Assembly: GCA_033439265.1 (NCBI GenBank)
Contig: JAVTVX010000010.1
Span: 1,798,001-1,862,000, forward strand
Length of the DNA: 64,000 nucleotides
From: Dillenia suffruticosa
Taxonomy: Eukaryota > Streptophyta > Magnoliopsida > Dilleniales > Dilleniaceae
Direction: 5' to 3'
How positions within the stretch are numbered: the stretch's first letter is position 1; each line of letters begins with the position of its first letter. The notes beneath the pieces were generated by a model that saw only the letters and a program-made list of their open reading frames with translations, was not told the DNA's origin and searched no databases. Positions 22,049-34,518 of this stretch are shown piece by piece. Made by a program: the position numbers and the translations under genes.

Positions 22049-22216
22049 AGATTTCCTCTGTACTTTTATTTTGAGACTCATCATAAGCCAAATCCTTAGA
22101 GGCTTGACTATGTTGGCTGTACCTACTTTTGAGATACATATACTTTTGAGATATATATGATGAGTATCTATTACCACCTTTATTTAAAGTGATCTATTTA
22201 CTTTCCCCACATTTAG
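22020..22216 (+). other. Putative 197-bp intron joining gag and pol
   Basis: The donor GTACTC at 22020 lies directly after NPDVIIG in gag and an acceptor ATTTAG ends at 22216. Removing 22020-22216 leaves one gag nucleotide (22019) plus two pol nucleotides (22217-22218). These form a codon and place gag exactly in frame with protease, giving the usual continuous NPDV-IIGT-then-protease layout of this family. Inside it, the gag stop (22046-22048) and the pol frame's first Met (22189) are both non-essential. This is an inference from reading frames; no transcript evidence is available. A ribosomal recoding event is less likely across about 140 bases. Confidence 0.6.
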
Positions 22217-24267
22217 GAACTATGAGGATTTATGGAGTCGACGCCCGTATCCTTATCGACACGGGGTCGAACTACTCGTATGTGAGAACGTCCTTTGCCC
22301 ACCTGATGGGTAAGCCTTTGACGCCACTTCGAGATGAGATATTGGTTTTCACTCCTCTCGGTGAACAGTTCTTGAGAGATTCAGTCTATAGAGGGATAGA
22401 GATCATGATTGGAAACACGGTACTTGAGGCAGATTTGATCCCTTTGGACCTGACCGATATTGATGCCATCCTTGGCATGGATTGGCTGAGCAAACACAGA
22501 GCCTCCGTTGATTGTTTTACTAAGGAAGTTGAGTTTCGGAGATCAGAGGGGCTTACTTTGAGATTTTCTGGTGAGAGGAGAGTATTGCCTCGCTGTGTTA
22601 TTTCGGTAATGGATGCCAGGAGGTTAATACGCCAAGGCTGCACGGCGTACTTGGCCCATGTTGTGGATACTACTGTGAAGGGACCTAGGAATGAGGATAT
22701 CCCTGTAGTACAAGAGTTTGCAGATGTTTTCCCTGAGGAGCTACCCGGCCTTCCACCGGCTCGGGAGTTTGACTTTGAGATCGACATAGCTCCGGGAGCC
22801 GCCCCTATATCTATTCCGCCATACAGAATGGCGCCAGTTGAGCTGAGAGAGCTCAAGGTCCAGTTGCAGGAATTACTAGACAAGGGTTTTATCCGTCCGA
22901 GCACTTCGCCTTGGGGTGCTCCGGTATTGTTTGTGAAGAAGAAGGATGGGACCCTACGACTGTGCATGGATTATCGGCAGTTGAATAAGGTGACCGTCAA
23001 GAACCGGTATCCTCTGCCACGTATTGATGACCTATTTGACCAGCTTCAGGGTGCACGGGTCTTTTCGAAGATCGATTTGCGGTCTGGTTATCATCAGTTA
23101 CGGATTCGGGCCGAGGACGTGCCCAAGACTGCATTCCGCACTCGCTATGGTCACTTTGAGTTTTTAGTGATGCCGTTTGGATTGACTAATGCTCCAGCGG
23201 CTTTTATGGATTTAATGAACCGGGTTTTCCATAACTACTTGGATCGTTTCGTTATCGTCTTTATTGATGACATTTTGGTATACTCACGGAGTGATGAGGA
23301 GCATGTACAGCACCTGAGGGTGGTCTTACAGACTCTCCGTGAGCAGCAGTTATATGCCAAATTCACCAAGTGTGAATTTTGGCTAAGGGAGATTGGATTT
23401 CTAGGCCACATTGTTTCTGCAAAGGGGATTTTTGTTGATCCGCAGAAAGTAGAGGCCATATTGAGGTGGGAGCAGCCGCAGACCATTACTGAGATCCGGA
23501 GTTTTCTTGGACTTGCTGGTTATTACAGACGATTCGTAGAGGGTTTCTCGAAGATTGCTGCTCCACTCTCCCGATTGACGAGGAAAGACGTCAAGTTCTG
23601 TTGGGATGACCGCTGTGAGGCGAGCTTTCAGGAGCTCAAACAACGACTGACGTCGGCACCTATCTTGGCTCTCCCTACCGGTGGCAGAGAGTATGTTGTG
23701 TATAGTGATGCCAGCCGGCAGGGGTTGGGTTGCGTATTGATGCAGGATGGACGGGTGATCGCCTATGCTTCGAGACAGTTGAAGAAGCATGAGGTGAACT
23801 ACCCTACTCACGATCTAGAGCTGGCAGCCATAGTCTTCGCACTGAGAATATGGCGGCATTACTTATATGGAGTTACTTGCAGGGTCTTCACAGACCATAA
23901 GAGTTTGAAGTATTTATTTACTCAGAGAGAGCTAAACCTGAGACAGAGAAGATGGTTAGAGCTGCTGAAGGACTACGACTTGGTTATTGACTATCATCCA
24001 GGCAAGGCAAATGTAGTAGCAGATGTCTTGAGCCGGAAGTCATCTTCTTCTACCACTTCTCAGGCAACAGAGAGAGCTTACATCTCCTGCTTGGTAGGAC
24101 TCCGAGCTTTGGGAGTCAGCTTGGCTAGCGATGAGCAGGGTACACTGTTAGCCAGATTTGAAGTACGGCCTACACTACTTGACCGCATCAGAGAGCTTCA
24201 GGGTACAGATGTAGAGCTCCAGGCTATTCACGATCGGATTCGCCGAGGAGAGGGCGGGGATTTCTGA
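22189..24267 (+). CDS. pol: Gypsy Pol: protease, reverse transcriptase, RNase H
   Basis: 692 codons to a TGA. The aspartic protease active site is IDTGSNYS (about residues 23-30). RT follows from about 190 ([44 protein letters not shown]) with the catalytic FIDDILVYS box at about 357-365. RNase H (about 495-620) has [23 protein letters not shown] and [10 protein letters not shown]. It ends in the [15 protein letters not shown] connection. The true N-terminus probably comes by splicing from gag (codon at 22019/22217-22218), not from the ATG at 22189. The TGA at 24265 breaks a frame that continues without a gap into integrase. Confidence 0.93.
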   Translation: MIYLLSPHLGTMRIYGVDARILIDTGSNYSYVRTSFAHLMGKPLTPLRDEILVFTPLGEQFLRDSVYRGIEIMIGNTVLEADLIPLDLTDIDAILGMDWLSKHRASVDCFTKEVEFRRSEGLTLRFSGERRVLPRCVISVMDARRLIRQGCTAYLAHVVDTTVKGPRNEDIPVVQEFADVFPEELPGLPPAREFDFEIDIAPGAAPISIPPYRMAPVELRELKVQLQELLDKGFIRPSTSPWGAPVLFVKKKDGTLRLCMDYRQLNKVTVKNRYPLPRIDDLFDQLQGARVFSKIDLRSGYHQLRIRAEDVPKTAFRTRYGHFEFLVMPFGLTNAPAAFMDLMNRVFHNYLDRFVIVFIDDILVYSRSDEEHVQHLRVVLQTLREQQLYAKFTKCEFWLREIGFLGHIVSAKGIFVDPQKVEAILRWEQPQTITEIRSFLGLAGYYRRFVEGFSKIAAPLSRLTRKDVKFCWDDRCEASFQELKQRLTSAPILALPTGGREYVVYSDASRQGLGCVLMQDGRVIAYASRQLKKHEVNYPTHDLELAAIVFALRIWRHYLYGVTCRVFTDHKSLKYLFTQRELNLRQRRWLELLKDYDLVIDYHPGKANVVADVLSRKSSSSTTSQATERAYISCLVGLRALGVSLASDEQGTLLARFEVRPTLLDRIRELQGTDVELQAIHDRIRRGEGGDF

Positions 24268-25548
24268 GTCCATACTGATGGACTCGTGGTTTTCAGAGAC
24301 AGAGCGTGTATTCCAGCTGATGTTGAGCTTCGACGTGCTATTCTTGAGGAGGCACACTCTTCGGCTTATGCTATGCATCCCGGGAGTACAAAGATGTACC
24401 GTACCATCAGAGGCAGTTATTGGTGGTCGGGCATGAAGCGGGAGATAGCAGAGTTTGTAGCACGGTGCTTGGTGTGCCAGCAGGTGAAGGCTGAGCACCA
24501 GAAACCAGCAGGTATTTTACAGCCACTTCCTATTCTTGAGTGGAAGTGGGAACATATTACTATGGATTTCGTGATGGGGTTACCGAGAACTTTCACGCAG
24601 CATGATGCGATTTGGGTGATTGTCGATCGACTCACCAAATCTGCACACTTTATCCCCATCCGTGGTGACTACTCCTTGGAGGTACTGGCACGTCTCTATA
24701 TGGACACCATAGTACGACTTCACGGGGTGCCTGTGTCGATTGTTTCAGACAGGGACCCCAGGTTCACGTCTAGGTTCTGGCCCAGTTTGCAGGAGGCATT
24801 GGGTACTAGACTGAACTTTAGCACAGCCTATCATCCTCAGACAGATGGCCAGTCAGAGCGCACGATTCAGACACTTGAGGATATGCTTCGGGCTTGTGTT
24901 ATTTATTTTCATGGTAGCTGGGATCGGCATTTACCACTTGTAGAGTTTGCATATAATAACAGCTACCAGGCGAGTATCGGGATGCCTCCATACGAGGCAT
25001 TGTATGGGAGGCAATGCCGCACACCTTTATGTTGGGATGAGGTCGGTGAGAGGCACCTCAGTAGTGTGGAGCTTATTGAGGAGATGAGGGAGAAGGTCAA
25101 GATCATCCGACAGAGGATGAGAGCCGTCCAGGATCGACAGAGGGCGTATGCAGACCGTAGGCGGCGACCATTGGAGTTTCAGGAGGGAGACATGGTATTC
25201 TTGAGGATCTCACCCTGGAAAGGGGTGATCCGTTTTAGGCAGCGGGGCAAGCTGAGCCCCAGGTATATTGGGCCCTTCCGTATTCTTGAGAGGATCGGAA
25301 GTGTGGCATACAGATTGGACCTGCCAGAGGAGTTGACACGTATTCATGATGTGTTCCATGTCTCGGTGCTTAGGAGATATATGTCTGACCCTTCTCATGT
25401 TTTAGAACCTCCACCAGTTGAGCTACGGGAGGACCTGAGTTTACCTGTACAACCAGTAGCAGTCCTTGACAAGCAGATCCGTAGACTGCGAAGCAAGGAT
25501 GTCCCGTTAGTACGCATTTTGTGGCGTAATAACCAAGTCGAGGAGTAG
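24268..25548 (+). pseudogene. Gypsy integrase (separated from RT by one TGA)
   Basis: The frame continues directly from the RT/RNase H frame after the TGA (24265-24267). The first Met is at 24286. It shows the HHCC zinc-binding part ([27 protein letters not shown]), then the core with Asp in TMDFVMGLP, Asp in IVSDRDPRF and Glu in [13 protein letters not shown]. The C-terminal [19 protein letters not shown] and [13 protein letters not shown] blocks follow, then a chromodomain-like tail ([20 protein letters not shown]). The TAG at 25546 stands where relatives continue with TWE-like sequence. That sequence is still visible downstream, shifted by one base, ending near RGQYPHIF. The broken positions make the tail non-functional as it stands. 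Confidence 0.88.
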
Positions 25549-25653
25549 ACTTGGAGTCCGAGGAGACTATGAGGGGACAGTACCCTCATATATTTACTGA
25601 GTAATTTTCCTTTTCCTATATGGTTTTCTTTTAGTTTCGGGGACGAAACTTGT

Positions 25654-25672
25654 TTTTAGGGGGTTAGGAAAA
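25654..25672 (+). other. Gypsy polypurine tract
   Basis: The purine-rich run AGGGGGTTAGGAAAA ends immediately before the 3' LTR and probably primes plus-strand synthesis. Confidence 0.75.
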
Positions 25673-28435
25673 TGTAACACCGACCCTCGGTGTATTTTAT
25701 AGTGAATTCCATTTCATATATATATACATATATGTTGTTTCTATTACTACAGGTTCATGAATTTTCACAAAAAAAAATGATATTTGACGGTAAAATACAA
25801 ATCGGATCAATTTTGACTCAAAGAGATTCAAAACCTTAATTTCATATTAAATAAATTAAATTAGGTCTAATATAAGATTTTGGGCCTAGTATGAAATTAT
25901 GAAAATTTTAGGGGTCAAATTAGAATTTTTATAAGTCAAAGGACTTGTTAGCAATTAACAAAACTTAAATGAAATGTGACAAGTGTATTCTTGTGTTGAA
26001 CAAGTGTTATAGTGAGGAGGACAAGTGTTGGCCAAATGGAGATGAGAAAGGCAAGGTGGGCCAATGAGAACACATGCACACAAAAAAAAAAGAACCAATC
26101 AAAACACATGCAATAGTCAAAATGATCCTATGGTTTAGATTAATTGGAGATTTGATCCAAGGGTGGTGATTTATTAACACAATAATAAAAGAAGAAGGCC
26201 TTAGAATGCTTGTTCATTCTTCCCAAATTCGTGAGAATAAGGAGAGAAGCAAGAGAGGAAGACAAAGAAAGTGAGGTAAGAAATTTTATCCTGTCTTACT
26301 TTAAATGTTATTTCTGTCCGTGATTCATCTCTGTTTTAAGGCATCTTAGAGCCAGAATTTGAAAATGTGATAGTTATATGAATTGTAGATCTAAGTCTTA
26401 TCTTTCCAACGAGGTAAGAATCACTAAATTCTGATGCCTGTGCCAAAAGTTATGGCACTTTTCCTGAAACTCGACATAGAAGCGTCCTGTTTCGAACCTT
26501 GACAGTAGTGAGTAAAAACGACCCCTCTCCAGTCTTAGTTTGAAGAAACACAAAACATGAAAGTTATAGATATATGCCTTGTCTATAACATATAAAAATT
26601 GCAGCTATTTCGAATGAGGAAATTGAAAGTTATACAATTTTCCTTAAAACTGTGTTGACAGAAACTGTATGTTTCACTAAAACGTATCTGTCCTGTTCAT
26701 GAATTTTGTTCAACCCCTTCCAGACATATTTAGATAAAACTCAAAACACGAAAGTTGTAGATCTACATCTTAGCTATAACATGTTAAAATTTCATTAGAC
26801 TTTGATGAGTAGGATGAACGTTATAGCTTCTGTACAAAAACTGGACAGAATCTGAAACTTAAATATGGCTGTAACAAAATGAGGCTTACCGGGAATTCTG
26901 TGATTTGAATCTGAGGAAGTGTGCAAAATGAAAGTTATAGGGCTATCCCTTAGCTTTAAAATGAGATAAGAATCATCTGATTTGGATTGGTATAGCCAAA
27001 GTTATAGTCTGTTTTCCATGACTGCGCAGGTTAAAAATCTGCGGACTGTTTGTCTCCCTAAGAGTTATTTGAGTTGAACGGAGGGGACACTTGATTTACG
27101 CTTTGTGGAAATATTGGGGAGTGCGTTATCCTCCCCTAACAGTGAGTGGGACTTGACATCTACTTTTAATTGATACCGTGTTTTAAAAAGCTTTCAAAAG
27201 CATGATTTAAAATGGTATGATTGACCTATTCTCCTGGATTTATGAAAATATTTTGTGATATATGGAGTGTCCCAACTTGTTTATATCGATATGCATCCAT
27301 GATTTTGATACTTGATGATTGTGCCACACTTTGATATATCCACATGATTTTATGCTTCCATTGCATATTGGCACATACTTTTGACATGATAAGGCTTGAT
27401 GATTTGGTTTGAGATATGTGATTTGGGCTGGATGCCCCTGTGGATACTGTGATGATGATGATATGCTTCCTATGGCATTCCGTAGCTACGAAGGACATTT
27501 GGTAGAGGCACCTATTGTGCCCGGATACGCCTCTGCAGGGGGTATCCGCCAGATCGTCATACATATTGTATGGACAGTCGTCGGTTGAACCACTCCGGGG
27601 AGGACCTTGGTAGGTCTAGCACCGGCGGGTTTCCATACACGCTTGATCCTTGATACGTGTACGATATATATATACAGGCTAGTTGGAGTAGTCTGTGGCC
27701 AACGTTGGGGTAGAGAGCCTTATTTTATTACTTGCACTGTGAAAACCCCCAACGTTGCCCGTCCTTGGCCATGGTCGGCCCTTGCCGGGATATTTTCGGC
27801 TGGCTCTATACGATATAACGAACATACATACTGGATGCATATTTGATTTGATACGTATGCTGTGAATGATTTATTGAGATGTCATAATATTTTTTTTGCA
27901 TACTATGGATTTATTGGGACATAATTTTGGCACTCCTAATTCACCCAAAAAAATTAATTGTAGCATGTCATTCCCCCCGACTTGCTGAGTACCAACCCCC
28001 CTCTCTATGGTACTCACCCCTCACATTTCCCTCCTACAGGGGTAGACTCAGACCGAGAGATTTGTGCGCATTGTTGTATTGGATATTCTTTGGAGACTAC
28101 TGGGCCGGGGTATGACTACCCGCTCTTCCGTTATATATTGAGGTTATTGTTTCATCTTGAGGAAGTTAGGATGACCATTGTATTTGTTTAAATTGGGATG
28201 ACTATATTTATAATTCTTCTGGTCTGTATAAGGTTAACTTTCACTCATTTTAATTTACATTGAGGCATACATGTATTATTTTTATCACTTGGGGATCTCT
28301 GTGATTTGGAAACTTGGATTATGTGAATGTTGACAGCCTTACGGTGCTTTGATGTACGGGACGTGGTGCTCGTGCATCTGGGTGCCGCGGCGGGCTCGTT
28401 GCGTGCCTGGCTCGGGTGTGGGTCGGGGCGTGACA
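25673..28435 (+). repeat. Gypsy 3' LTR
   Basis: 2763 bp, equal in length to the 5' LTR. By eye about ten substitutions differ, for example GGTATATT/GGTGTATT near the start, GATTTGGC/GATTTGGT, and CTCGGGA/CTCGGGT near the end. Two A-runs differ by one base in opposite directions. It is followed by the TTTTA duplication. Confidence 0.95.
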
Positions 28436-28446
28436 TTTTATTGCAG

Positions 28447-28899
28447 TGGGATATATTGTATGAGTTACGAAACAGTTCAGGTGATGACGTTCGGCGACTT
28501 GTTGATTTAGTCATCTCGGCATTGGCAGATGACATGACTTATCTTTTCAGATGTAGACCCGTTAGAGATGGCGATAATGGTGGTGATGCAAACCGACCAT
28601 GTGGGCGAGGACGAGAACGAGGACGACATACGAGATCACCACCCTCAGCCGATCATGCGTCACTGCCACCGTCTCAGCAGCCCGAGGATGTCGCAAGACT
28701 TTCTACTATGTTCGGTGAGTTTTCAAATTTCTATACATCTGTATTTGATAACTTCTCTCAGGTTTTCATTCTGGGGGCTTCTCAGAGGGGAGTTCGTCCC
28801 GATAGTTTTATAGGAGAGGGACTGACACGGGTAGAGAGAGATGATGCACTACCGCTGTTTCATGTCTCCCCACCGATTTTCTCTGACCCCACCGCATGA
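28447..28899 (+). pseudogene. Probable last exon of the split PMD gene
   Basis: Directly after the TTTTA duplication comes TTGCAG, a good 3' splice site, then an open frame (WDILYELRNSSGDDVRRLVD...FSDPTA) of 150 codons ending in TGA at 28897. Its middle is rich in Arg/Gly/Asp and its end in Ser/Pro, which fits the variable C-terminal tails of PMD proteins. The Gypsy element therefore landed in the last intron, a few bases before the acceptor. Assignment to the PMD gene rests on position and the restored acceptor, since no domain is recognisable. Confidence 0.5.
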
Positions 28900-28989
28900 T
28901 GCAGGCCCCTCCTAGATCTCACAGATAGATTACCTGAGATTACTATCTCAGTCTGATTATATTGAGAGTAGACCTGATGTAGGTATTAT

Positions 28990-30890
28990 ATATTATACTA
29001 GAAGAAGAAAACGTCGTTAATTATTTGTATTATGAACATTTTTTTAATTAATAATTTTTTTTTTTGTTTTTTATATTTTATTATAATTTATTTATTTTTA
29101 TCGATCTGCTTTGATGCTGGAGATATTTGTATTGTTACTAAATTTTTTTCCTATTTCGAAATTGGGAGATGTTTTAAATTTTTTTTTTATAGATATATCC
29201 GTATAAAACTCGGGCCATGTAGCCCTCTCTCTTTCTCTAACAATTAATTACGTTGGCCGCACAAATATGATTTTATATTAAAAGTTGTAATCTTGTTATT
29301 AAATAAAATCGTGCAAATGAAACTTATCATAATTGCTCTAAATATAAATAAGACTTAATCTTGAATAGCACCACCCAGGGTTTAAGGAGGGGGGGGGTTA
29401 GGAGCGGCTAACCTTTTTTTTTTTGAAGTATATAAAGAATCTAAAAATTTATACCTCCAGATATTGTTTGAGCTTTTTAAAATATAAATCTTACCTAATG
29501 ATATTGTAATTTTAAATATATATTATATTTCCCTCTTTTGATATAAATTTTCTCGCTGTTATTTCTCTCTCTCTCTCTCATTCTCTATTTCAGAGTATGC
29601 ATATGATGTACGACATAAATGTTTTGATGCTCGACACTGAAATGTTAAGGCTGGGTGTGGTGCAGAGATAAGGTCCCGACGACAAAACTTTTGATGCGCA
29701 TCGATGAGACCGGAGAGGAGCATTGTGTGCATTGTGGTATGAAAACAAAGACAGCTTTCTTCGATCAAAAAAATTAATGTTGGTGGTGCGGATTAGTCCC
29801 CACTTTAACAAACCTTCTCCCTAAAAAGGGCAACATCAAGCTATCGTTTTACTTTTTTTTTTTTTTTTTTTTTAAGTATAATCAATAATATCTGAAATTA
29901 TGTTTTAATCAATTAGATTCGAGTATTATTGAGTTTAATTCAGGAGTAACTTTTTTATTATAATTTTTTTTTTAATTTTAAATTTAATTAAAATATATAA
30001 CATTCTTATTTATTAGATAGAGAATATGTTGATAAGCTATTGCTTTGATGGAATTTCAAAGATTGGTTTTGTCGTGAGGTTTACAAAAACGTCATCCCTT
30101 GCGTAGCATTCACCATCTCACCTCCACTCATCACGTTCGCACATTTTTCTGTCACTTGGTTAAGTTCAATCTAGCCGAGAAATTCATGATGGGTCCCCCT
30201 CCCAATGGTTTGATCAATTTTAACATCAAGCGGGACAGATCCAATCGGGGACTAAACGAAAGAGAAATTAGAAATTTATAAAAGAAGAGAGAAATACATG
30301 TATTTGAATTTATGATAATAACATACAAAACGTGTATTATTTTTTATTTCCATAAATAGGATCCATCCATAATGTGACACTAATGATAATGATAATGCGA
30401 TGATAAAGAAATGTAACGGAATCTTTTTATATATATATATTTTTTATTATATAAAAATTTAAATATGAAATTATCATATTATAAAAAAAATTTATATCAT
30501 TACGTTATATCAAACCTTATTATATTATGAGCCATCAATAATTTGACAAGGTATTGATTTTTGTTTTCAAGGAGGAGCTTCACCCGTTGAAATGGCTTAT
30601 TCTTCATGTCAACATCACCAACTCTAACAATTCCACGATGATTGCAATCCCCTGCTCCAGCCTTAAGATTCAGGATTCAAAATTTTATATAAAAACAAAA
30701 AAAAAAAAAAATTCATCAACTCAAACATCACCGGAAACGGTGAACCAAACCAAATCAGGGCATATTTTAGTATACACCGATACACCTAAGAAGGCTAAAC
30801 GCCAAGGACTCTCTCTCTTTCTCTCTCTCAACAAACACAAAAGAAAACGCAAAAACTAATAGAAAGAAATTAGCTATACATTATGCTTAT
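28990..30890. other. AT-rich spacer
   Basis: No gene is seen. It contains CT tracts (29563-29580), several T-runs (29850-29873) and G-run 29388-29397. A slightly GC-richer stretch at 29600-29760 has no recognisable product. Confidence 0.6.
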
Positions 30891-31142
30891 GGTTTATGAC
30901 AGAGAACCGTTACGGCTGAAGCCTTTTTAAGCAGCCTTTCCTTTTTTTCTCACCATATAATAAAACTTTCACATTAATATCTTCTTCTGCTTTAGTGCAT
31001 AAGAGAAAAGCACCCATCTTGCTTTCCATCTTCTTTACAGCTTCAGCTCTCTCTCTATCATTTATATTTATCATATTATGATACTTTTTACCCCCTTTTA
31101 TACAAATGCAGCAAATTCGCATGGCCTTACTTTTTGGATACT

Positions 31143-33123
31143 TCACAGCTTTTGCTTGTTGGAACATGTACATCTTGCGTGATAATCCGAAAGTCTCTGA
31201 ATTATTTTCAAAAATTTGTGAAATTAGTAAATGGTATGGTATGGTACTAAGAAGAAATTGGCATTTTTGATTTTTGTAAAATTTGATGAATTAGTATTTA
31301 CCTCAACTTGTTTTTGAAGATCTTTAATGTAGTCAATAGCCAAGTCTAGCATGTCTGCGGTGTTTGTTTGCTGCAAATGAAAATGGCAAACAAAAATTTG
31401 AGGTCCCACAAAAAGTCTTAGGAGCTGAAAGCCAAGTGACAAAAATTGTACCTTGTCCATGTTTGGTACAAGCTCTTGTAGTTTTCTCATCCGCTCGCTG
31501 ATCCTTGTTCTTCTCACCTGAAATCAATTCACCATATAGAGCTAAAATGGCTTTGTATAGAGTAAAATTGACCAAAAATAAGTTACAGTCTACTATGATT
31601 AAACAAATCTACCACCAATGTGGATTGCCAGGATGGCCATGTCGAAAACTTTATAATAATCTTGAGGTCATGAGAATGAGTCCCGTTTAAAGATAATTGC
31701 CTGTGACGTATGCCGAAACTATTAGCCTATTGGAAGGTTTTGGACTTACCCAAAGCGTTGGTGGAGTCAGAGCTTGCTCCACGAGTAATAACCATAATTC
31801 AAATAAAATATCCTTAGTGGGTAGGAGGGCCTTACTGTAACCCTCCGCAGTGTGGTGCTAGAGCCTTTCCACCCATTCTACTTGGGGGGGGGGGGGTTGA
31901 GATAAAGTAGCCATACCCTCTCAGCAATACTTCTTGGATGAGTAGCACAACCCCGCTTAGCACGAATCTTGCAAGGTACAGAATCTTGAAACTGAAGAAA
32001 CTTCTCAATGGCGGCCATTTCAGCTGATGTTTTTGGCAAGCTCAGGTGATGAGCCAATATACCAGGACTTTGTTTTCCAACTTCTCCATCCTAATCATCC
32101 AGAAAAGGGCAATGGTTAATTGTATGCTATAATGTACATAACAAGGAAAATGACACGAGTGTGCCCTAATTTCCTCATGGCCTACCTAAGGTGGCACACT
32201 CACACTGGAATGGTTTTTGTCGAATATCTTTTTATACAATGATCTAGCCGCTCACCATATGCCACCTCAGACTTGAGAGGAAATTACGGCAGACTTGCCC
32301 TAAGACAGAGATCCGAACCTGAGCTTCTGTTGAATTTAAACAGGAAAATGTCTTTCTATCATCATCTCTTCCTCTCTTTAGGCCACCAAAGTTTTCAGAC
32401 AAAAGCACTGAATCATCCCAAGAACCGACAGGGAAGCCGGTGATAAAGCATCCACTGTTACCTCGATCTTCTCGCAGACTACTTTCATCTGGGCTCCTAG
32501 CTCCTCCTGAGCTTTCACCAATCTCAGATATTTGTGTCATTAACCCAGAAGAAGTAGGTGGGCCTGATGAGTAGCTCATGTGAGCTTTCAGTCTGCCACC
32601 TGAAGAGGATGCTTCTCCGTTATTTCCATTTCCAGGTCTAAAGTTTCCAATTCCTCTTATTACACCAAAACCTACAATTTTGCCATTAATATCATCTTCC
32701 AACATCAACCCAAGTTCAGAGAATCTATCACACCTTATAAAGTGATGTGATGCAATTCATTTGATCTATCCGAAGAAAAAGTACATTTTTAGTAATGAGT
32801 GATGATGCCCACATATCATAACATGAACAAACAAACATATAAATACACATTTCATGCACAAAATAGACCACTCATACTTTTAATTACTACTCACAAGTAT
32901 ACATTAGTACTTTTTTGCATTTTTACTATATTAAACTTAGGTGGTCTGTTTGGTTACTAACAAAGGAATTTCGAAACAACTTGCTGGATTTGGTAAAGGA
33001 AATGAGAAGTTTACTTCCATTCCCAGGCTTCTATTTCTAATAATCAAATAATTAAATTAAATAATTTTCAGAAGAAGCAATTGAGACCTTTTGATAACTT
33101 CAAATTAAAAATGAAGCACTAAA

Positions 33124-33162
<39 letters not shown>

Positions 33163-34006
33163 TTTTTACACGGGTAAAAAAATATTTAAAAAAAAAAATT
33201 AAAATAATGTTCTTTATTTCCACATATATACTAGATTGAAAAACATAGCTGGCTTTAGCACATTCTAAGGTCAAAGTTCAAACACTTGACTATATTAATG
33301 GGAATTAACTTAATAATTAACTGAATAATTGCCAGCATCAATATCCCAGCTCAGATTCATCAATAGATGTGTTCATCAAATAAAATTCCGAAAGGGGGGG
33401 GGGGGAAGAAGAGGATTGAAATAGAGAGAGGAAGAAATCAGTACCATTTTCAACATTCAAGTGAGAGAAGAATCCAGCAGGAGAGCTATTTTGTCGAGTA
33501 AGATTCAAATTATTATTAATGTTGGTGTTCGCCATCTTCCGATCTACAGCCATAGAATTTACTGCTCTGTAAGAACTCTCCATTGTTGAAGAAACAGAGG
33601 CATTCTGATTTATCAGAGGAGGCTGTGAATTGCTTTGATAAATCATTTGCTGCTGTTGTTGGAGATTTGCGTCCGATGTTTCGTGTTTCATTGGGGATTC
33701 CATGTATTGATTTTGCTGTTGGTTTAGGGTATCATCTGATGCAGCATCCGCACCAGCCATAAACCTAGCAAAAAGCCTCTCTGTTTCATCGGCGCAATCA
33801 TCAAAATTCGCGAAGAAGGAGCTAGGTGCAGACCGATATTTCATCAACCCAGAAGGATTTATGGGTTGTTGCTGATGTTGATTTTGTTGATGAAGATCTG
33901 AATCCATGAATGCTCTGTTTTGATGCTCTGTTTCTGGATGTTTCAATGTTGTTCTTGTTGTTGAAGTGAACAATACTGAAGAGGATGCTTCTGACCCACT
34001 ATACAT
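31143..34006 (-). CDS. bHLH transcription factor, FLOWERING BHLH/AKS clade (bHLH130/122-like)
   Basis: Nuclear E-box-binding regulator. Relatives in Arabidopsis activate CONSTANS (FBH) and guard-cell potassium-channel genes (AKS). Exons, 5' to 3' on the minus strand: 34006-33445, 32671-32319, 32090-31917, 31517-31452, 31370-31302, 31196-31143; joined they give 425 codons plus stop. A Ser/Gln/Asn-rich N-terminal half carries MKYRSAPSSFF and LTRQNSSPAGFF (Ser about 174). These match the R-x-x-S sites that are phosphorylated and bound by 14-3-3 in AKS proteins. The clade signature RAKRGCATHPRSIAERVRR (about 348-366) forms the basic region with E362 and R363. Helix-loop-helix follows (RISERMRKLQELVPNMDK, QTNTADMLDLAIDYIKDLQKQVE), then the short RCTCSNKQKL end. 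The basic region has PRSIAER where many bHLHs have PHSLAER, which is normal for this clade. Confidence 0.95.
33120..33163. repeat. (AAT)n / (ATT)n microsatellite in bHLH intron 1
   Basis: A run of AAT units passes into ATT units, forming an imperfect AT-only palindrome inside the first intron (33444-32672) of the bHLH gene. Confidence 0.9.
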
Positions 34007-34444
34007 CTCCAGAATCTTTTCTTTTTCCCTCTACTTTTTCGTCTAAATCAGATCAGACTTCCTACAATATTTTTCCAATAAATCAAAGAAAATAAATAAT
34101 ATATTTCCCCGCAAAACAAGCATAAGAATTTTATCAAAAAGACCGCTTCACCTCACCATTTAAATGTTTTTGGAAAGCACTTTGGATCAAAACATGAAAA
34201 ACACAGACCCATATCTACTAATCAAATCTTTGACTAATTTTTTGTAGTGGGTGGTGGAGAAAAACACTCAATTCGAGAAGATAAGAAGAATATGGCGGTA
34301 AACACAGAGAAAAGAAGAACAGAACAAGAACAAAAAACAATCTCTCTCTCTCTAGTTTCTTCTTTTCCTTTCTCTCTCTTTCTCTCTTTGTAGTTAGAGC
34401 AACAGAATCAGGAGAATCTTGTGCTGTTCACTGTCTGCAAGCAC

Positions 34445-34489
<45 letters not shown>

Positions 34490-34518
34490 GAGTGGTGGAG
34501 AGCTGCGGGTGGGATGTA

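Larger units (their letters stand above)
17570..28435 (+). mobile_element. Young Ty3/Gypsy LTR retrotransposon (Tekay/Del-like chromovirus)
   Basis: Element of 10866 bases with two 2763-bp LTRs (TGTAACACC...GCGTGACA), 5-bp target duplication TTTTA, initiator-methionine primer-binding site, gag, protease-RT-RNase H, integrase and polypurine tract. The LTRs differ by only about ten substitutions plus homopolymer length changes (over 99.5% identical by eye), so the insertion is recent. Long LTRs, gene order with integrase last and a chromodomain-like tail fit the Tekay/Del chromovirus group. Pol carries an in-frame TGA at 24265 and the tail is broken after 25545, so this copy is probably not autonomous unless the TGA is read through. 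Confidence 0.95.

Noticed and set aside
22386..22967. 193-codon minus-strand frame in Gypsy pol
   Set aside because: Shadow of the protease/RT coding strand; composition follows the complementary codons.
28327..28899. 190-codon frame starting in the 3' LTR
   Set aside because: It joins LTR sequence with the downstream PMD exon by chance; the true exon most likely begins after TTGCAG at 28447.
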